A DNA stretch of 64,000 nt from Clostridiaceae bacterium Marseille-Q4145 (GCA_018223365.1 JAGTTP010000001.1:1711910-1775909); one strand, 5' to 3'. Shown: positions 34,932-44,212, counted from the stretch's first letter. Notes: a model not told the origin generated them from the letters alone. Numbers and translations are program-made.

Positions 34932-36179
34932 ATGAACAAAGAAAAGATAAAGATTGCCATAGCCGGAACTGGTTATGTGGGGCTGTCCAATGCGGTGCTG
35001 TTATCCCAGCATCATGAAGTGTGGGCAGTAGATATTATACAGGAAAAAACAGATCTTATTAACAGTGGGAAGTCCCCCATTGTGGACAAAGAGATTGAAG
35101 AATATCTGGCAGGTGGAAAACTTCATCTGACTGCGACAACAAACGGAGAAGAGGCATACCGCCAGGCAGATTATGTTATCATCTCTACACCAACGAATTA
35201 TGATCCGGTGAAGAACTACTTTGATACCAGTTCCGTGGAAGCGGTCATTCAGCTGGTGCAGAAATGTCATCCGGAAGCGGTGATGGTCGTGAAATCCACG
35301 GTTCCCGTAGGCTTTACGCAGCATATGTATGAAAAATATAACTGCAGAAACTTACTGTTCTCCCCGGAATTCTTAAGAGAAGGAAGAGCACTTTATGATA
35401 ATCTCTACCCATCCCGGATTATTGTAGGTGTGCCGGAAGGAAGAGAAGATCTTCAGAAAGAGGCAGAGGTCTTTGCAGGGCTTCTGAAGGAAGGTGCGAT
35501 TAAGGAAGAGATTCCGACCCTCTTCATGGGTACGACAGAAGCGGAAGCTGTGAAGCTTTTTGCAAACACTTATCTGGCACTGCGAGTTTCTTATTTTAAT
35601 GAACTGGACACTTATGCAGAGATACGTGGACTGAATACGAAGCACATCATCGACGGTGTCTGCCTGGATCCGCGAATTGGAAGTCATTACAATAATCCGT
35701 CATTTGGTTACGGTGGTTACTGTCTTCCAAAAGATACGAAGCAGCTGCTGGCCAATTATCAGGATGTGCCGGAGAATCTCATTGAGGCCATCGTGGAAGC
35801 CAACCGGACGAGAAAAGATTTCATTGCAGAAAGGGTACTGGAGCGGGCAGGATACTATGAGGGTGAGAATGGAAGAAATGGTCTTCCAGGACGGCAGGTG
35901 ACGGTAGGGGTTTACCGTCTGACCATGAAAGCCAACAGTGACAATTTCCGTCAGAGTTCCATTCAGGGAATTATGAAGCGGATCAAGGCGAAAGGTGCGG
36001 AAGTCATTATCTATGAACCGACTTTGGAAGATGGAAGCCGTTTCTTCGGAAGCCTGGTGGTTAACGATCTGGGCCGTTTCAAACAGGAGAGTCAGGCCAT
36101 TGTTGCCAACCGCTACAGTGCGGAACTGGATGATGTACAGGAAAAGGTTTACACGAGGGATATCTTTAAAAGGGATTAA
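34932..36179 (+). CDS. ugd: UDP-glucose 6-dehydrogenase
   Basis: A 415-residue NAD-dependent enzyme that oxidises UDP-glucose twice to UDP-glucuronate for surface polysaccharides. Visible are the Rossmann motif AGTGYVGLSNA, STVPVGFT, SPEFLREG, and the catalytic cysteine in GYGGYCLPKDTKQL. A closely related nucleotide-sugar dehydrogenase (UDP-ManNAc or GDP-Man type) is possible, but the length and motifs favour Ugd. It is monocistronic, with no polysaccharide cluster attached. Confidence 0.88.
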   Translation: MNKEKIKIAIAGTGYVGLSNAVLLSQHHEVWAVDIIQEKTDLINSGKSPIVDKEIEEYLAGGKLHLTATTNGEEAYRQADYVIISTPTNYDPVKNYFDTSSVEAVIQLVQKCHPEAVMVVKSTVPVGFTQHMYEKYNCRNLLFSPEFLREGRALYDNLYPSRIIVGVPEGREDLQKEAEVFAGLLKEGAIKEEIPTLFMGTTEAEAVKLFANTYLALRVSYFNELDTYAEIRGLNTKHIIDGVCLDPRIGSHYNNPSFGYGGYCLPKDTKQLLANYQDVPENLIEAIVEANRTRKDFIAERVLERAGYYEGENGRNGLPGRQVTVGVYRLTMKANSDNFRQSSIQGIMKRIKAKGAEVIIYEPTLEDGSRFFGSLVVNDLGRFKQESQAIVANRYSAELDDVQEKVYTRDIFKRD

Positions 36180-36193
36180 TTTTCAATAAATCA

Positions 36194-36222
36194 TTGACAT
36201 TTTTCTCAATATCGAATACTAT
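36194..36222 (+). promoter_or_regulatory. potABCD promoter
   Basis: A perfect TTGACA (36194-36199) and TACTAT (36217-36222) are spaced 17 bp, giving a leader of about 138 nt before potA. Confidence 0.8.
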
Positions 36223-36240
36223 TCTACTTAGTGATATTGG

Positions 36241-36317
36241 CACAGGAACGAAAGGCAGTGACGTCAAGAAACGAAAGGCATCTTGACATTACTGCCTTAT
36301 TTTTATGCGTTCCTGTG
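36241..36317 (+). promoter_or_regulatory. structured 5' leader / possible attenuator of potABCD
   Basis: An outer 10-bp stem CACAGGAACG/CGTTCCTGTG (36241-36250, 36308-36317) encloses GGCAGT/ACTGCC (36254-36259, 36291-36296) and TCAAGA/TCTTGA (36264-36269, 36281-36286). The inner arm is followed by TTATTTTTAT, like an intrinsic terminator. AACGAAAGGCA occurs twice (36247-36257, 36270-36280), once in the outer arm region and once in the apical loop. It matches no riboswitch class that I can name. Confidence 0.6.
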
Positions 36318-36366
36318 TACAAATCTGTAATCCACGTAACGAAGGAAAGGAGCTGGGAGCCGTACC

Positions 36367-37866
36367 ATGTCAGTTGAACATATTATTGAACTGAAAGGAA
36401 TTAAAAAGCGCTTCGAGGATAATTTTGAAGCGGTGAAGGATTTTAATCTCCAGGTTAAAAAAGGAGAATTTGTGACGTTCCTGGGGCCGTCAGGCTGTGG
36501 CAAGACCACGACTTTGCGTATGATAGCCGGATTTGACATCCCAACAGAAGGACAGATTTTGTTAAATGGGGAGGACATCAGTAAACTTCCTCCTAATAAG
36601 CGACCGATTAATACGGTATTTCAGAGATATGCGTTATTTCCGCATCTGAATATTTTTGATAACATTGCTTTCGGTCTGAAGCTGAAAACAAAAAATGTAA
36701 CTTATAAAAATGCGGCAGGAGAGACCGTCACCCGTCAGGAAAAACTGACGAAGGAGGAGATCCGTGCCAAAGTAAGCCGTGCGCTGGAAATTGTAGACCT
36801 GGAAGGCTTTGAAAAGAGAAGTATTTCCACCCTGTCCGGCGGTCAGCAGCAGCGTATTGCCATTGCCAGAGCCATTGTCAATGAGCCGGAGATTCTGCTT
36901 CTTGATGAGCCACTGGGGGCGCTGGATTTAAAGATGCGAAAAGAGATGCAGCTGGAGCTGATGGCCATGCACAAAGAGCTGGGTATCACCTTCATCTACG
37001 TTACCCATGACCAGGAAGAAGCCCTGACCATGTCTGATAAGGTTGTGGTTATGTCTGACGGTAAGATTCAGCAGATCGGTACGCCGGAGGAGATTTATAA
37101 TGAGCCGCATACCGTATTTGTTGCGGACTTTATCGGTGAAAGCAACATTTACACCGGTCATATGTGCGGTATCCGCGAAGTGGATTTCTGCGGTGCGAAG
37201 TTTGCATGTCTTGATGATCTTCCGGTGGGAGCAAAAGTCGATGTCATCGTGCGCCCGGAGGATGTGATCATGACGGCACCGGAAGACGGTACGATTACGG
37301 GTGTGGTACAGTCCGTGATTTTCAAGGGTATGCATTATGAGATTATCGTGGAGTCAGGAGATAACGAGGTTGTGATCCAGAGCACCAGAAGTGCAAAAGA
37401 GGGCGACACCATTGGTATGTGTCTGGAGCCGGACGGCATCCATGTAATTTTGGCCGATACCAACCAGAATATTTTCGAGGGCGAGCTGACGAAACATTAT
37501 ACGGTGGAATTTGCAGGCGGTGAGTATGCCTGTGATGTGACGCAGCTGTATGCGGGATCTTCCATCAATGGAGACGGCGTCCTGGTGGATGCAGAGGGGC
37601 AGGAGATCGAGACTGCAGGCGTGAAGGTCAAAGTCAAGGTTCCGGTAGAATCCATCGACATGAGCGACGATACAGAAAATGGAGACGGTGTCTGCGGTCA
37701 TATCATTTCTCTTATTTACAAAGGTGACCATTACCATTACGTGGTCAGAACGAAGGACGATTATGACTTCCATCTTCATGACGAATATCTGTGGAATGAG
37801 AACGACTATGTACGTCTTATCATTCCGAAGGAGAGCATTGAGATGTCCCTGTTGGGAGAAAACTGA
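36367..37866 (+). CDS. potA: spermidine/putrescine ABC transporter ATPase, extended
   Basis: A 499-residue ATPase that powers polyamine import. The nucleotide-binding domain (1-240) has Walker A GPSGCGKTTT, Q-loop VFQRYALFP, signature LSGGQQQR and Walker B LLLDEP. It is longer than usual (about 350-370 residues): an extra acidic linker region (TYKNAAGETVTRQEKLTKEE) lies in the helical part, and the C-terminal TOBE region appears to be repeated (VIFKGMHYEIIVES, then LIYKGDHYHYVVRT). RBS elements AAAGGAG and GGGAG precede the ATG. It is the first gene of potABCD, 14 bp before potB. Confidence 0.93.
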   Translation: MSVEHIIELKGIKKRFEDNFEAVKDFNLQVKKGEFVTFLGPSGCGKTTTLRMIAGFDIPTEGQILLNGEDISKLPPNKRPINTVFQRYALFPHLNIFDNIAFGLKLKTKNVTYKNAAGETVTRQEKLTKEEIRAKVSRALEIVDLEGFEKRSISTLSGGQQQRIAIARAIVNEPEILLLDEPLGALDLKMRKEMQLELMAMHKELGITFIYVTHDQEEALTMSDKVVVMSDGKIQQIGTPEEIYNEPHTVFVADFIGESNIYTGHMCGIREVDFCGAKFACLDDLPVGAKVDVIVRPEDVIMTAPEDGTITGVVQSVIFKGMHYEIIVESGDNEVVIQSTRSAKEGDTIGMCLEPDGIHVILADTNQNIFEGELTKHYTVEFAGGEYACDVTQLYAGSSINGDGVLVDAEGQEIETAGVKVKVKVPVESIDMSDDTENGDGVCGHIISLIYKGDHYHYVVRTKDDYDFHLHDEYLWNENDYVRLIIPKESIEMSLLGEN

Positions 37867-37880
37867 AAGGAGACCGAAGA

Positions 37881-38672
37881 ATGAACCTGCGTTTTTCAAG
37901 AAAACAGCTGGGTATCCCCTATGCGGTATTTTTGATCTGCTTTGTTGTTGCTCCGCTTCTGGTGGTACTCTACTATGCATTTACTAACGGCTCCGGACAG
38001 TTTACTGCCGGTAATTTCATCAATTTCTTTACCGATGAAAATACCATCGGAACCTTGTGCTACAGTCTGGTGGTAGCGGCAACCGTCACAGTATGCTGCA
38101 TGCTGGTGGCTTATCCGGTGGCCTATATTCTGGCGCGGAGTGATATTAAGAAAAAAAATGTTCTGCTGGTGCTCTTTATTGCACCCATGTGGATTAACTT
38201 TACGCTCCGTGTGGTAGCTTTAAAAGAAGTGCTGACCATGATGGAAGGCAATCTGGCCTATCATCCGTTCCTCAACACGGTGATCGGTATGACCTATGAT
38301 TTCCTGCCTTTTATGATTCTGCCCCTTTATACAACTCTTGGAAAGCTGGATAATTCCTTCCTGGAGGCAGCGGCTGACCTGGGAGCAGATCCGGTGCGGA
38401 CTTTCCTGAAGGTAACACTTCCCTTAAGTGTACCGGGACTGATCAGCGGTGTAACCATGGTATTCCTGCCCTCCATGACGAACTATGTCATTCTGGATAT
38501 GCTCTATAACAGCACTTACATCATGGGAAGTCTGATCGGAAGTTACTTTAATGCCTATGACTGGCACAATGGTTCCATGATATCCATCGTGCTGCTGGCA
38601 ATTATCTTCCTTGTGACCTGGGCAACCAATGGCTTCAGTGAAGAGGAGACAGGACGGGGGACAATCTTATGA
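37881..38672 (+). CDS. potB: spermidine/putrescine ABC transporter permease PotB
   Basis: A 263-residue inner-membrane permease with about six helices. The coupling EAA loop reads EAAADLGADPVRTFLKVTLPLSVPG. It forms the channel with PotC. The last four bases overlap the potC start (ATGA). Confidence 0.95.
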   Translation: MNLRFSRKQLGIPYAVFLICFVVAPLLVVLYYAFTNGSGQFTAGNFINFFTDENTIGTLCYSLVVAATVTVCCMLVAYPVAYILARSDIKKKNVLLVLFIAPMWINFTLRVVALKEVLTMMEGNLAYHPFLNTVIGMTYDFLPFMILPLYTTLGKLDNSFLEAAADLGADPVRTFLKVTLPLSVPGLISGVTMVFLPSMTNYVILDMLYNSTYIMGSLIGSYFNAYDWHNGSMISIVLLAIIFLVTWATNGFSEEETGRGTIL

Positions 38673-39469
38673 TAAAAAAGACGATGAGATCTGCCTGGCT
38701 TGGCATTGTATTATTATTTATGTATCTTCCGGTACTGATTCTGGCTGTATACAGCTTTACGGATACGGCAACCATCGGAACCCATGGAAATTTTTCCCTG
38801 CAGAATTATAAAACCCTGTTTACGACAGGCGAGCTGCTGGGAATGATTGGTGGTACCTTTGCGCTGGCTATTGGGTCTGCCTGCATTGCGACGATTCTGG
38901 GAACCATCGGAGCCATCGGAGCCTTTTACAGTAAAAAAGGAACCAGAGGAGCCATTGATTTTGTCAATCAGGTTCCGGTAGTGAATGCGGAAGTGGTAAC
39001 CGGATTTTCTATCTGTGTCCTGCTCATTGTAGTTCTGGGACTCAGCAAGGATTCCTTTTTCCCGTTGATCGTGGGGCATGTGGTACTGGAAGCGCCCTTT
39101 GTGTATTTGTCTGTTCTGCCAAAATTAAAACAGATGGATAACAGCATTTATGAGGCAGCGCTGGATCTGGGAGCAAATGCCAGTGTGGCATTGCGGAAGG
39201 TAGTTATTCCTCAGCTGATTCCGGGCATTGTATCCGGTTTTATGTTGTCCGTGACTCTGTCACTGGATGATTATTTTATTACGACTTATACGAAACCGGC
39301 CACCTTTGATACCATCAGTACTTATGTGGTCAATGCCACCAAGGGATCCCATACGGAGATCAAGACCGCACTCTGGGCGCTGTCGACTCTGATTTTTGTG
39401 ATTATCGTGGCAGGTGTGCTGGTATGGAACCTTCTTAGTGAGAAAAAAGGAGGTGCGGATAATGAATAA
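38669..39469 (+). CDS. potC: spermidine/putrescine ABC transporter permease PotC
   Basis: A 266-residue permease with six predicted helices and the EAA loop EAALDLGANASVALRKVVIPQLIPG. It overlaps potB by 4 bp and potD by 8 bp, so the operon is tightly coupled. Confidence 0.95.
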   Translation: MIKKTMRSAWLGIVLLFMYLPVLILAVYSFTDTATIGTHGNFSLQNYKTLFTTGELLGMIGGTFALAIGSACIATILGTIGAIGAFYSKKGTRGAIDFVNQVPVVNAEVVTGFSICVLLIVVLGLSKDSFFPLIVGHVVLEAPFVYLSVLPKLKQMDNSIYEAALDLGANASVALRKVVIPQLIPGIVSGFMLSVTLSLDDYFITTYTKPATFDTISTYVVNATKGSHTEIKTALWALSTLIFVIIVAGVLVWNLLSEKKGGADNE

Positions 39470-41006
39470 GAGAATTTCAGCAGCAGTTATGGCAGCAGTC
39501 ATGGGCGCGTCTGTCGTGTCTGCCATTCCGGTACAGGCAACAGGCGGTCAGACGGAAAATGACACCATTGTCCTGCGGGTCTGCAACTGGGAGGAATATA
39601 TCGACGAAGGCGGCTGGGAGGATGACGAGGTCATCAATCTGGACAGCGGCGATATCTTTGGAGAGAATTCCATGATTCAGGATTTTGAACAATGGTATCA
39701 GGATACTTATGGAAAAAAAGTGAGAGTGGAATATTCCACTTTTGGAACCAACGAGGAACTGTACAGCCAGCTGAATCTGGGAAATGTCTATGACCTGGTG
39801 TGTCCTTCTGACTACATGATCATGAAGCTCCTGAAAGAAAATAAACTGGAGCCTCTGTCCAAAGATTTCTTTGATACGGAAAATGAGAACAACTACTACG
39901 TAAAAGGAGTATCTCCTTATATCAACGGCGTATTTGAAGAAAATCAGATTGACGGAAAACCATGGGTGGATTATGCAGCAGGTTATATGTGGGGCATTAC
40001 CGGTATGGTCTACAATCCGGAAGAGGTAACAGAGGAAGAAGCTTCCACCTGGACGATCCTGGAAAATCCGAAATTCTACCGTCAGGTTACCATTAAGGAC
40101 AATGTGCGTGATGCTTATTTTCCGACACTGGCGATTCTGAACCGGGATCAGCTTCTGGATCCTTCTTTTAGAAACAGTGCAAATTATGAAGCTCAGCTCT
40201 CTGCCATCATGAATGATACAAGAAAAGAGACCATTGATGAGGCAGAAGAAAAGTTAAAAGAGATCCGCGCCAATGTCTACTCCTTTGAGACGGACAGCGG
40301 CAAAGCAGATATGGTCAGTGGAAAGGTAGTTGCCAATCTGCAGTGGTCCGGAGATGGTGTCTATGCACTGGATCAGGCAGAGGAGGACGGCTTTTATCTG
40401 GATTGGGCGGTACCGGAAGAATGTACCAACCTGTGGTTTGACGGGTGGGTCATGTTAAAGAACGGCATCGGTCAGGATGCAGCAAAGAAACAGGCTGCTG
40501 AGGCATTTATCAACTTCCTGTCAAGACCGGATAATGCTGTCCGCAATATGTATTACATTGGATACACTTCTGCCATCGCAGGCGGTGACAGCGATGTGAT
40601 ATTTGACTATCTGGACTGGACTTACGGTGCGGAAGAGGATGAGGAAGATACCATCGAATATCCGGTAGGATATTTCTTTTCCGGTGACAACAGTGATGAG
40701 GACTATGTCATCACCGCACCGGCTGAGCAGGCGCACCGCCAGCTTTCTGCCCAGTATCCCAGTGAGGAAGAGATCAGCCGGAGTGCGGTCATGCTGTATT
40801 TTGACGACGAGGGTAATAAGAACATCAATCAGATGTGGATCAATGTGAGATGCTTTAATTTAAGTATGCTCAGCACCACCCAGTGGACGGTCATTGTCCT
40901 GATTGCGCTGGCAGCTGTGCTGTTGGTGTTGGGAGTGAAGTATGGGGACGATGTGTTCCGCAGAAAAGCGCCGAAGGGATATGAGAAGGACGACCATAAA
41001 AATTAA
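39462..41006 (+). CDS. potD: spermidine/putrescine-binding protein PotD with C-terminal membrane anchor
   Basis: A 514-residue polyamine-binding protein. A Sec signal peptide (MNKRISAAVMAAVMG... VQA) lacks a lipobox cysteine. The binding fold starts at VLRVCNWEEYID and has the PotD motifs YSTFGTNEELYSQL, YDLVCPSDYM and WSGDGVYAL. It is about 150 residues longer than the usual PotD. The extension ends in one transmembrane helix (about 475-493) and a short basic tail, so the protein seems anchored by its C-terminus rather than by lipid. AAAAGGAGGTG precedes the ATG inside the end of potC. Confidence 0.92.
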   Translation: MNKRISAAVMAAVMGASVVSAIPVQATGGQTENDTIVLRVCNWEEYIDEGGWEDDEVINLDSGDIFGENSMIQDFEQWYQDTYGKKVRVEYSTFGTNEELYSQLNLGNVYDLVCPSDYMIMKLLKENKLEPLSKDFFDTENENNYYVKGVSPYINGVFEENQIDGKPWVDYAAGYMWGITGMVYNPEEVTEEEASTWTILENPKFYRQVTIKDNVRDAYFPTLAILNRDQLLDPSFRNSANYEAQLSAIMNDTRKETIDEAEEKLKEIRANVYSFETDSGKADMVSGKVVANLQWSGDGVYALDQAEEDGFYLDWAVPEECTNLWFDGWVMLKNGIGQDAAKKQAAEAFINFLSRPDNAVRNMYYIGYTSAIAGGDSDVIFDYLDWTYGAEEDEEDTIEYPVGYFFSGDNSDEDYVITAPAEQAHRQLSAQYPSEEEISRSAVMLYFDDEGNKNINQMWINVRCFNLSMLSTTQWTVIVLIALAAVLLVLGVKYGDDVFRRKAPKGYEKDDHKN

Positions 41007-41054
41007 AGAAACTTCTGAATAAAATGAAAATATTATGGAAGTGACAGGATTCCG

Positions 41055-41082
41055 TTGACAATAGGAAAAAATACGTTATAAT
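41055..41082 (+). promoter_or_regulatory. strong orphan promoter
   Basis: Perfect TTGACA (41055-41060) and perfect TATAAT (41077-41082) with a 16-bp spacer. No ORF follows closely, which points to an RNA product. Confidence 0.85.
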
Positions 41083-41088
41083 ACAAAT

Positions 41089-41190
41089 CATCAGAAGGAA
41101 AAAACCTTCTGATCCCGGAAAAGCGGAAACCAGTTATCAAAGGAGATAGCACTGTAGAACCAGTTCTGTCTCCTTCTTTGTTTGCTTTTC
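41089..41190 (+). ncRNA. candidate ~100-nt small RNA
   Basis: Downstream of a consensus promoter, the presumed transcript opens with a perfect hairpin TCAGAAGG/CCTTCTGA (41091-41098, 41105-41112) and a purine-rich linker. It closes with a terminator-like stem AAGGAGA/TCTCCTT (41140-41146, 41169-41175), an inner ACTG/CAGT, and a T-rich tail to about 41190. I could not match it to SRP RNA, 6S RNA or a riboswitch class that I know. The ends are estimates. Confidence 0.55.
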
Positions 41191-41218
41191 TCTATCCCCT
41201 TAGTAGTTATATATATTT

Positions 41219-41265
41219 CAACGCAGAAGAATCCAGGTTTGTCCGGCCTGGGTTCTTTTGCGTTG
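41219..41265. terminator. long hairpin, probable terminator
   Basis: A 19-bp stem with two G-U pairs (41219-41237, 41247-41265) has a 9-nt loop. The right arm is T-rich and runs directly into the next promoter. Confidence 0.7.
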
Positions 41266-41291
41266 ACACAGAACCTGGATGCCCGTATACT
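41263..41291 (+). promoter_or_regulatory. promoter of the small membrane protein gene
   Basis: A perfect TTGACA (41263-41268) and TATACT (41286-41291) are spaced 17 bp, starting inside the hairpin's right arm. Confidence 0.85.
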
Positions 41292-41332
41292 GATAAGGTA
41301 TCTGAAAATTATACAAAAGAGAGGAAATCAAA

Positions 41333-41797
41333 ATGATGAATGTAGCAGCATTGATGGGAATGGGAATGGCAATTATTGCGATTGTGGGAATTGTTGTGAT
41401 CGCATGCTATGTGATTTTTTCCGTGTCTCATATGAAAGCACTGAAAGCAATGGGATATGATAAAGCATGGCTTGCATGGATTCCATACGGCGTATGGTAT
41501 GCTTGTGCAGATGCAGCGGCGGGATATGAAGATCCGGTTCGGCTGTTTGACAGCTTTGAAGTACCGGCAACTGTATTCAAGCTGTGGTGGATTGTGCCGT
41601 TGGTACTGAATTTTATATCTTTTAACTCCGGTCTGGAGACTATGATTAATTTTGCGCTGAATCTGGTATTCTTAGGAAGCACCTATGCAAAGATGTATGC
41701 GATTCTGGACCATAAGACAGAAAAAGAAACCCAGACGATTGGAGCAGTATCCGGTATTGTACCTATTGTGGCAGTTGTAAAATTTTTGATGAAATAA
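41333..41797 (+). CDS. small multi-spanning membrane protein
   Basis: A 154-residue protein of unknown function with four or so hydrophobic segments: a long N-terminal helix (AIIAIVGIVVIACYVIFSV), two central ones (WWIVPLVLNFISF, then INFALNLVFLG), and a C-terminal one. The middle segment MKALKAMGYDKAWLAWIPY recalls small membrane proteins common in Firmicutes that carry a KxxGxxxWxAxIP motif. Either of two adjacent ATG codons (41333, 41336) may be used. It is probably cotranscribed with tex 18 bp downstream. Confidence 0.75.
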   Translation: MMNVAALMGMGMAIIAIVGIVVIACYVIFSVSHMKALKAMGYDKAWLAWIPYGVWYACADAAAGYEDPVRLFDSFEVPATVFKLWWIVPLVLNFISFNSGLETMINFALNLVFLGSTYAKMYAILDHKTEKETQTIGAVSGIVPIVAVVKFLMK

Positions 41798-41815
41798 CAG
41801 GAGAGAGACAGTTAG

Positions 41816-43957
41816 ATGGACATCATACAGAAACTGACAGAGGAGCTTCAGGTAAAACGTGGCCAGGTAGAGGCGGCGGTGAAGCTTATTGACGAAGGTA
41901 ACACCATCCCGTTCATTTCTCGTTACCGGAAAGAGGCCACCGGTGCGCTGAACGATGAACAGCTCCGTAATCTGGACGAGCGGCTGACTTATTTACGGAA
42001 TCTGGAAGAAAAAAAAGCACAGGTAATTTCCAGCATTGAAGAGCAGGGAAAACTGACAGATGAGCTGAAAAAAGCCATTGAGGCAGCACAGACCCAGGTA
42101 GCTGTAGACGACCTGTACCGCCCATATCGTCCGAAACGCCGTACCCGTGCGATCATTGCAAAGGAAAAAGGACTGGAAGGGCTGGCAAATGTGATTCTTC
42201 TGCAGATGACCAGCCAGCCGCTGGAGGAAGAGGCAAAGAACTATCTTTCCGAAGAGAAAGGGGTTTCTACGACAGAGGAGGCCATTGCAGGAGCAATGGA
42301 TATTATTGCAGAGAGCATTTCCGATGAAGCAGACTACCGTACCTGGATTCGTAATAAGACCATGAAGGAAGGAATGATTACTTCCGAGGCTAAGGATGAT
42401 CAGGCACAGTCGGTTTATGAGACTTATTATCATTTCTGCCAGCCATTAAATAAGATGGCAGGACACCGGACGCTGGCGTTGAACCGCGGAGAATCCGAGA
42501 AGATTTTGACGGTGAAGATTGAAGCACCGGAGGCAGAGATTTTAAGTTATCTGGAGAGCCGGGTTGTCAGCCGGGATAATGCGTATACCACTCCGATACT
42601 GGAAGCAACCGTGAAGGACAGCTATCAGAGACTGATTGCGCCGGCTATTGAACGTGAGATTCGAAATGTGCTGACCGAGCAGGCAGAAGAAGGTGCAATC
42701 CGAGTATTTGGTAAAAACCTGGAACAACTGCTTATGCAGCCCCCTATTGCAGGACAGACTGTCCTTGGCTGGGATCCGGCATTTCGTACCGGTTGTAAGC
42801 TGGCAGTAGTAGACCCTACCGGAAAAGTACTGGATACGGTGGTTATTTATCCGACTGCGCCTCAGAATAAAGTGAAAGAGGCCAAAGAAGTACTGAAGAA
42901 GCTCATCAGCAAATACCATATCACACTTATTTCTCTCGGAAACGGAACTGCTTCCAGAGAGTCTGAGCAGGTGATTGTGGAACTCCTGAAAGAAATACCT
43001 GAAAAAGTACAGTATGTGATCGTTAGTGAGTCTGGTGCATCCGTCTATTCTGCCAGCAAACTGGCAACAGAAGAATTTCCGAATTTCGATGTGGGACAGC
43101 GAAGTGCAGCATCCATTGCAAGGCGTCTGCAGGATCCCCTGGCAGAGCTGGTGAAGATTGATCCGAAAGCCATCGGTGTAGGTCAGTATCAGCACGATAT
43201 GAATCAGAAGCGCCTGAGCGAAGCGCTGGGCGGCGTCGTTGAGGATTCCGTAAATAAGGTTGGTGTGGACCTGAACACCGCATCAGCCCCGCTTCTGGAG
43301 TATATTTCCGGCATCACCAAGACGCTGGCGAAAAATATTGTGGCTTACCGTGAGGCAAACGGTCGTTTCGCAGACCGCCGCCAGCTTCTGAAAGTATCAA
43401 AACTAGGGCCCAAGGCATTTGAGCAGTGTGCAGGGTTTCTGCGTATCATGAACGGAGACAATCCGTTGGATACCACCAGTGTGCATCCGGAGAGCTATGA
43501 GGCAGCCATGAAGCTTCTCACCTCCCTAGGGTATTCTCCGGAGGACATTGCCGGAGGCGGTCTGAAAGGGATTTCCAAGAAAGTACTGCATCTGAAAGAA
43601 ACGGCAGAGGAACTGGGCATTGGCGAGCTGACCCTCAAAGATATCGTGCAGGAACTGGAAAAACCGGCCCGCGATCCCCGTGATGAGATGCCAAAACCAG
43701 TGCTTCGAAGTGATGTACTGGATATGAAGGATCTGACACCGGGCATGGTGCTCAAGGGAACCGTCCGCAATATTATGGATTTTGGAGTTTTTGTGGACAT
43801 CGGCGTTCATCAGGATGGTCTGGTACACATTTCCCAGATGTCCGATAAATACATTAAGCATCCACTGGATCTGGTGAAAGTCGGAGATATCGTGGAAGTG
43901 AAGGTATTATCAGTGGATCTGCAGAAGAAACGGATTTCATTGACTATGAAGCTGTAA
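41816..43957 (+). CDS. tex: Tex-family RNA-binding transcription accessory protein
   Basis: A 713-residue nucleic-acid-binding protein of the Tex/Spt6 family. It has the N-terminal Tex block (NTIPFISRYRKEATGALNDEQLR), a YqgF-like RNase-fold domain (LGWDPAFRTGCKLAVVD), helix-hairpin-helix repeats (VDLNTASAPLLEYISGI) and a C-terminal S1 domain (GMVLKGTVRNIMDFGVFVDIG). Size and order are standard. It is implicated in transcription processing and stress fitness in other bacteria. A strong terminator follows. Confidence 0.96.
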   Translation: MDIIQKLTEELQVKRGQVEAAVKLIDEGNTIPFISRYRKEATGALNDEQLRNLDERLTYLRNLEEKKAQVISSIEEQGKLTDELKKAIEAAQTQVAVDDLYRPYRPKRRTRAIIAKEKGLEGLANVILLQMTSQPLEEEAKNYLSEEKGVSTTEEAIAGAMDIIAESISDEADYRTWIRNKTMKEGMITSEAKDDQAQSVYETYYHFCQPLNKMAGHRTLALNRGESEKILTVKIEAPEAEILSYLESRVVSRDNAYTTPILEATVKDSYQRLIAPAIEREIRNVLTEQAEEGAIRVFGKNLEQLLMQPPIAGQTVLGWDPAFRTGCKLAVVDPTGKVLDTVVIYPTAPQNKVKEAKEVLKKLISKYHITLISLGNGTASRESEQVIVELLKEIPEKVQYVIVSESGASVYSASKLATEEFPNFDVGQRSAASIARRLQDPLAELVKIDPKAIGVGQYQHDMNQKRLSEALGGVVEDSVNKVGVDLNTASAPLLEYISGITKTLAKNIVAYREANGRFADRRQLLKVSKLGPKAFEQCAGFLRIMNGDNPLDTTSVHPESYEAAMKLLTSLGYSPEDIAGGGLKGISKKVLHLKETAEELGIGELTLKDIVQELEKPARDPRDEMPKPVLRSDVLDMKDLTPGMVLKGTVRNIMDFGVFVDIGVHQDGLVHISQMSDKYIKHPLDLVKVGDIVEVKVLSVDLQKKRISLTMKL

Positions 43958-43976
43958 AATAGAATTTTTTAAAGAG

Positions 43977-44023
43977 GCTGCTGCTTGGTAGATGGTTGCT
44001 CATCTATGGGCAGTAGCTTTTTT
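43977..44023 (+). terminator. terminator after tex
   Basis: A long stem with G-U pairs (43977-43994 with 44001-44017) is followed by six T. The region 44024-44144 beyond it shows no supportable gene. Confidence 0.88.
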
Positions 44024-44144
44024 ATGCGTAAAAAGAAATCCCGGGCCGGGCTGTGGGTCTATATCAGAAAATCTGCCTTCGAGTTCCTGCATGGGAGGGG
44101 CACAAGATGCTTTGTATAAAGAATACGGCCTGTAAACCAAATAA

Positions 44145-44196
44145 ACAGAACTGCCGCTTCATGGACATTGATTTGTCCGTGAAGCGGCAGTTCTGT
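44145..44196 (-). terminator. terminator of the first zinc alcohol dehydrogenase gene
   Basis: A 23-bp stem with a single G-U pair (44145-44167, 44174-44196) and a 6-nt loop is followed on the minus strand by TTTATTT. It could also stop plus-strand transcripts. Confidence 0.9.
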
Positions 44197-44212
44197 TTTA
44201 TAGGTGGTGAAA

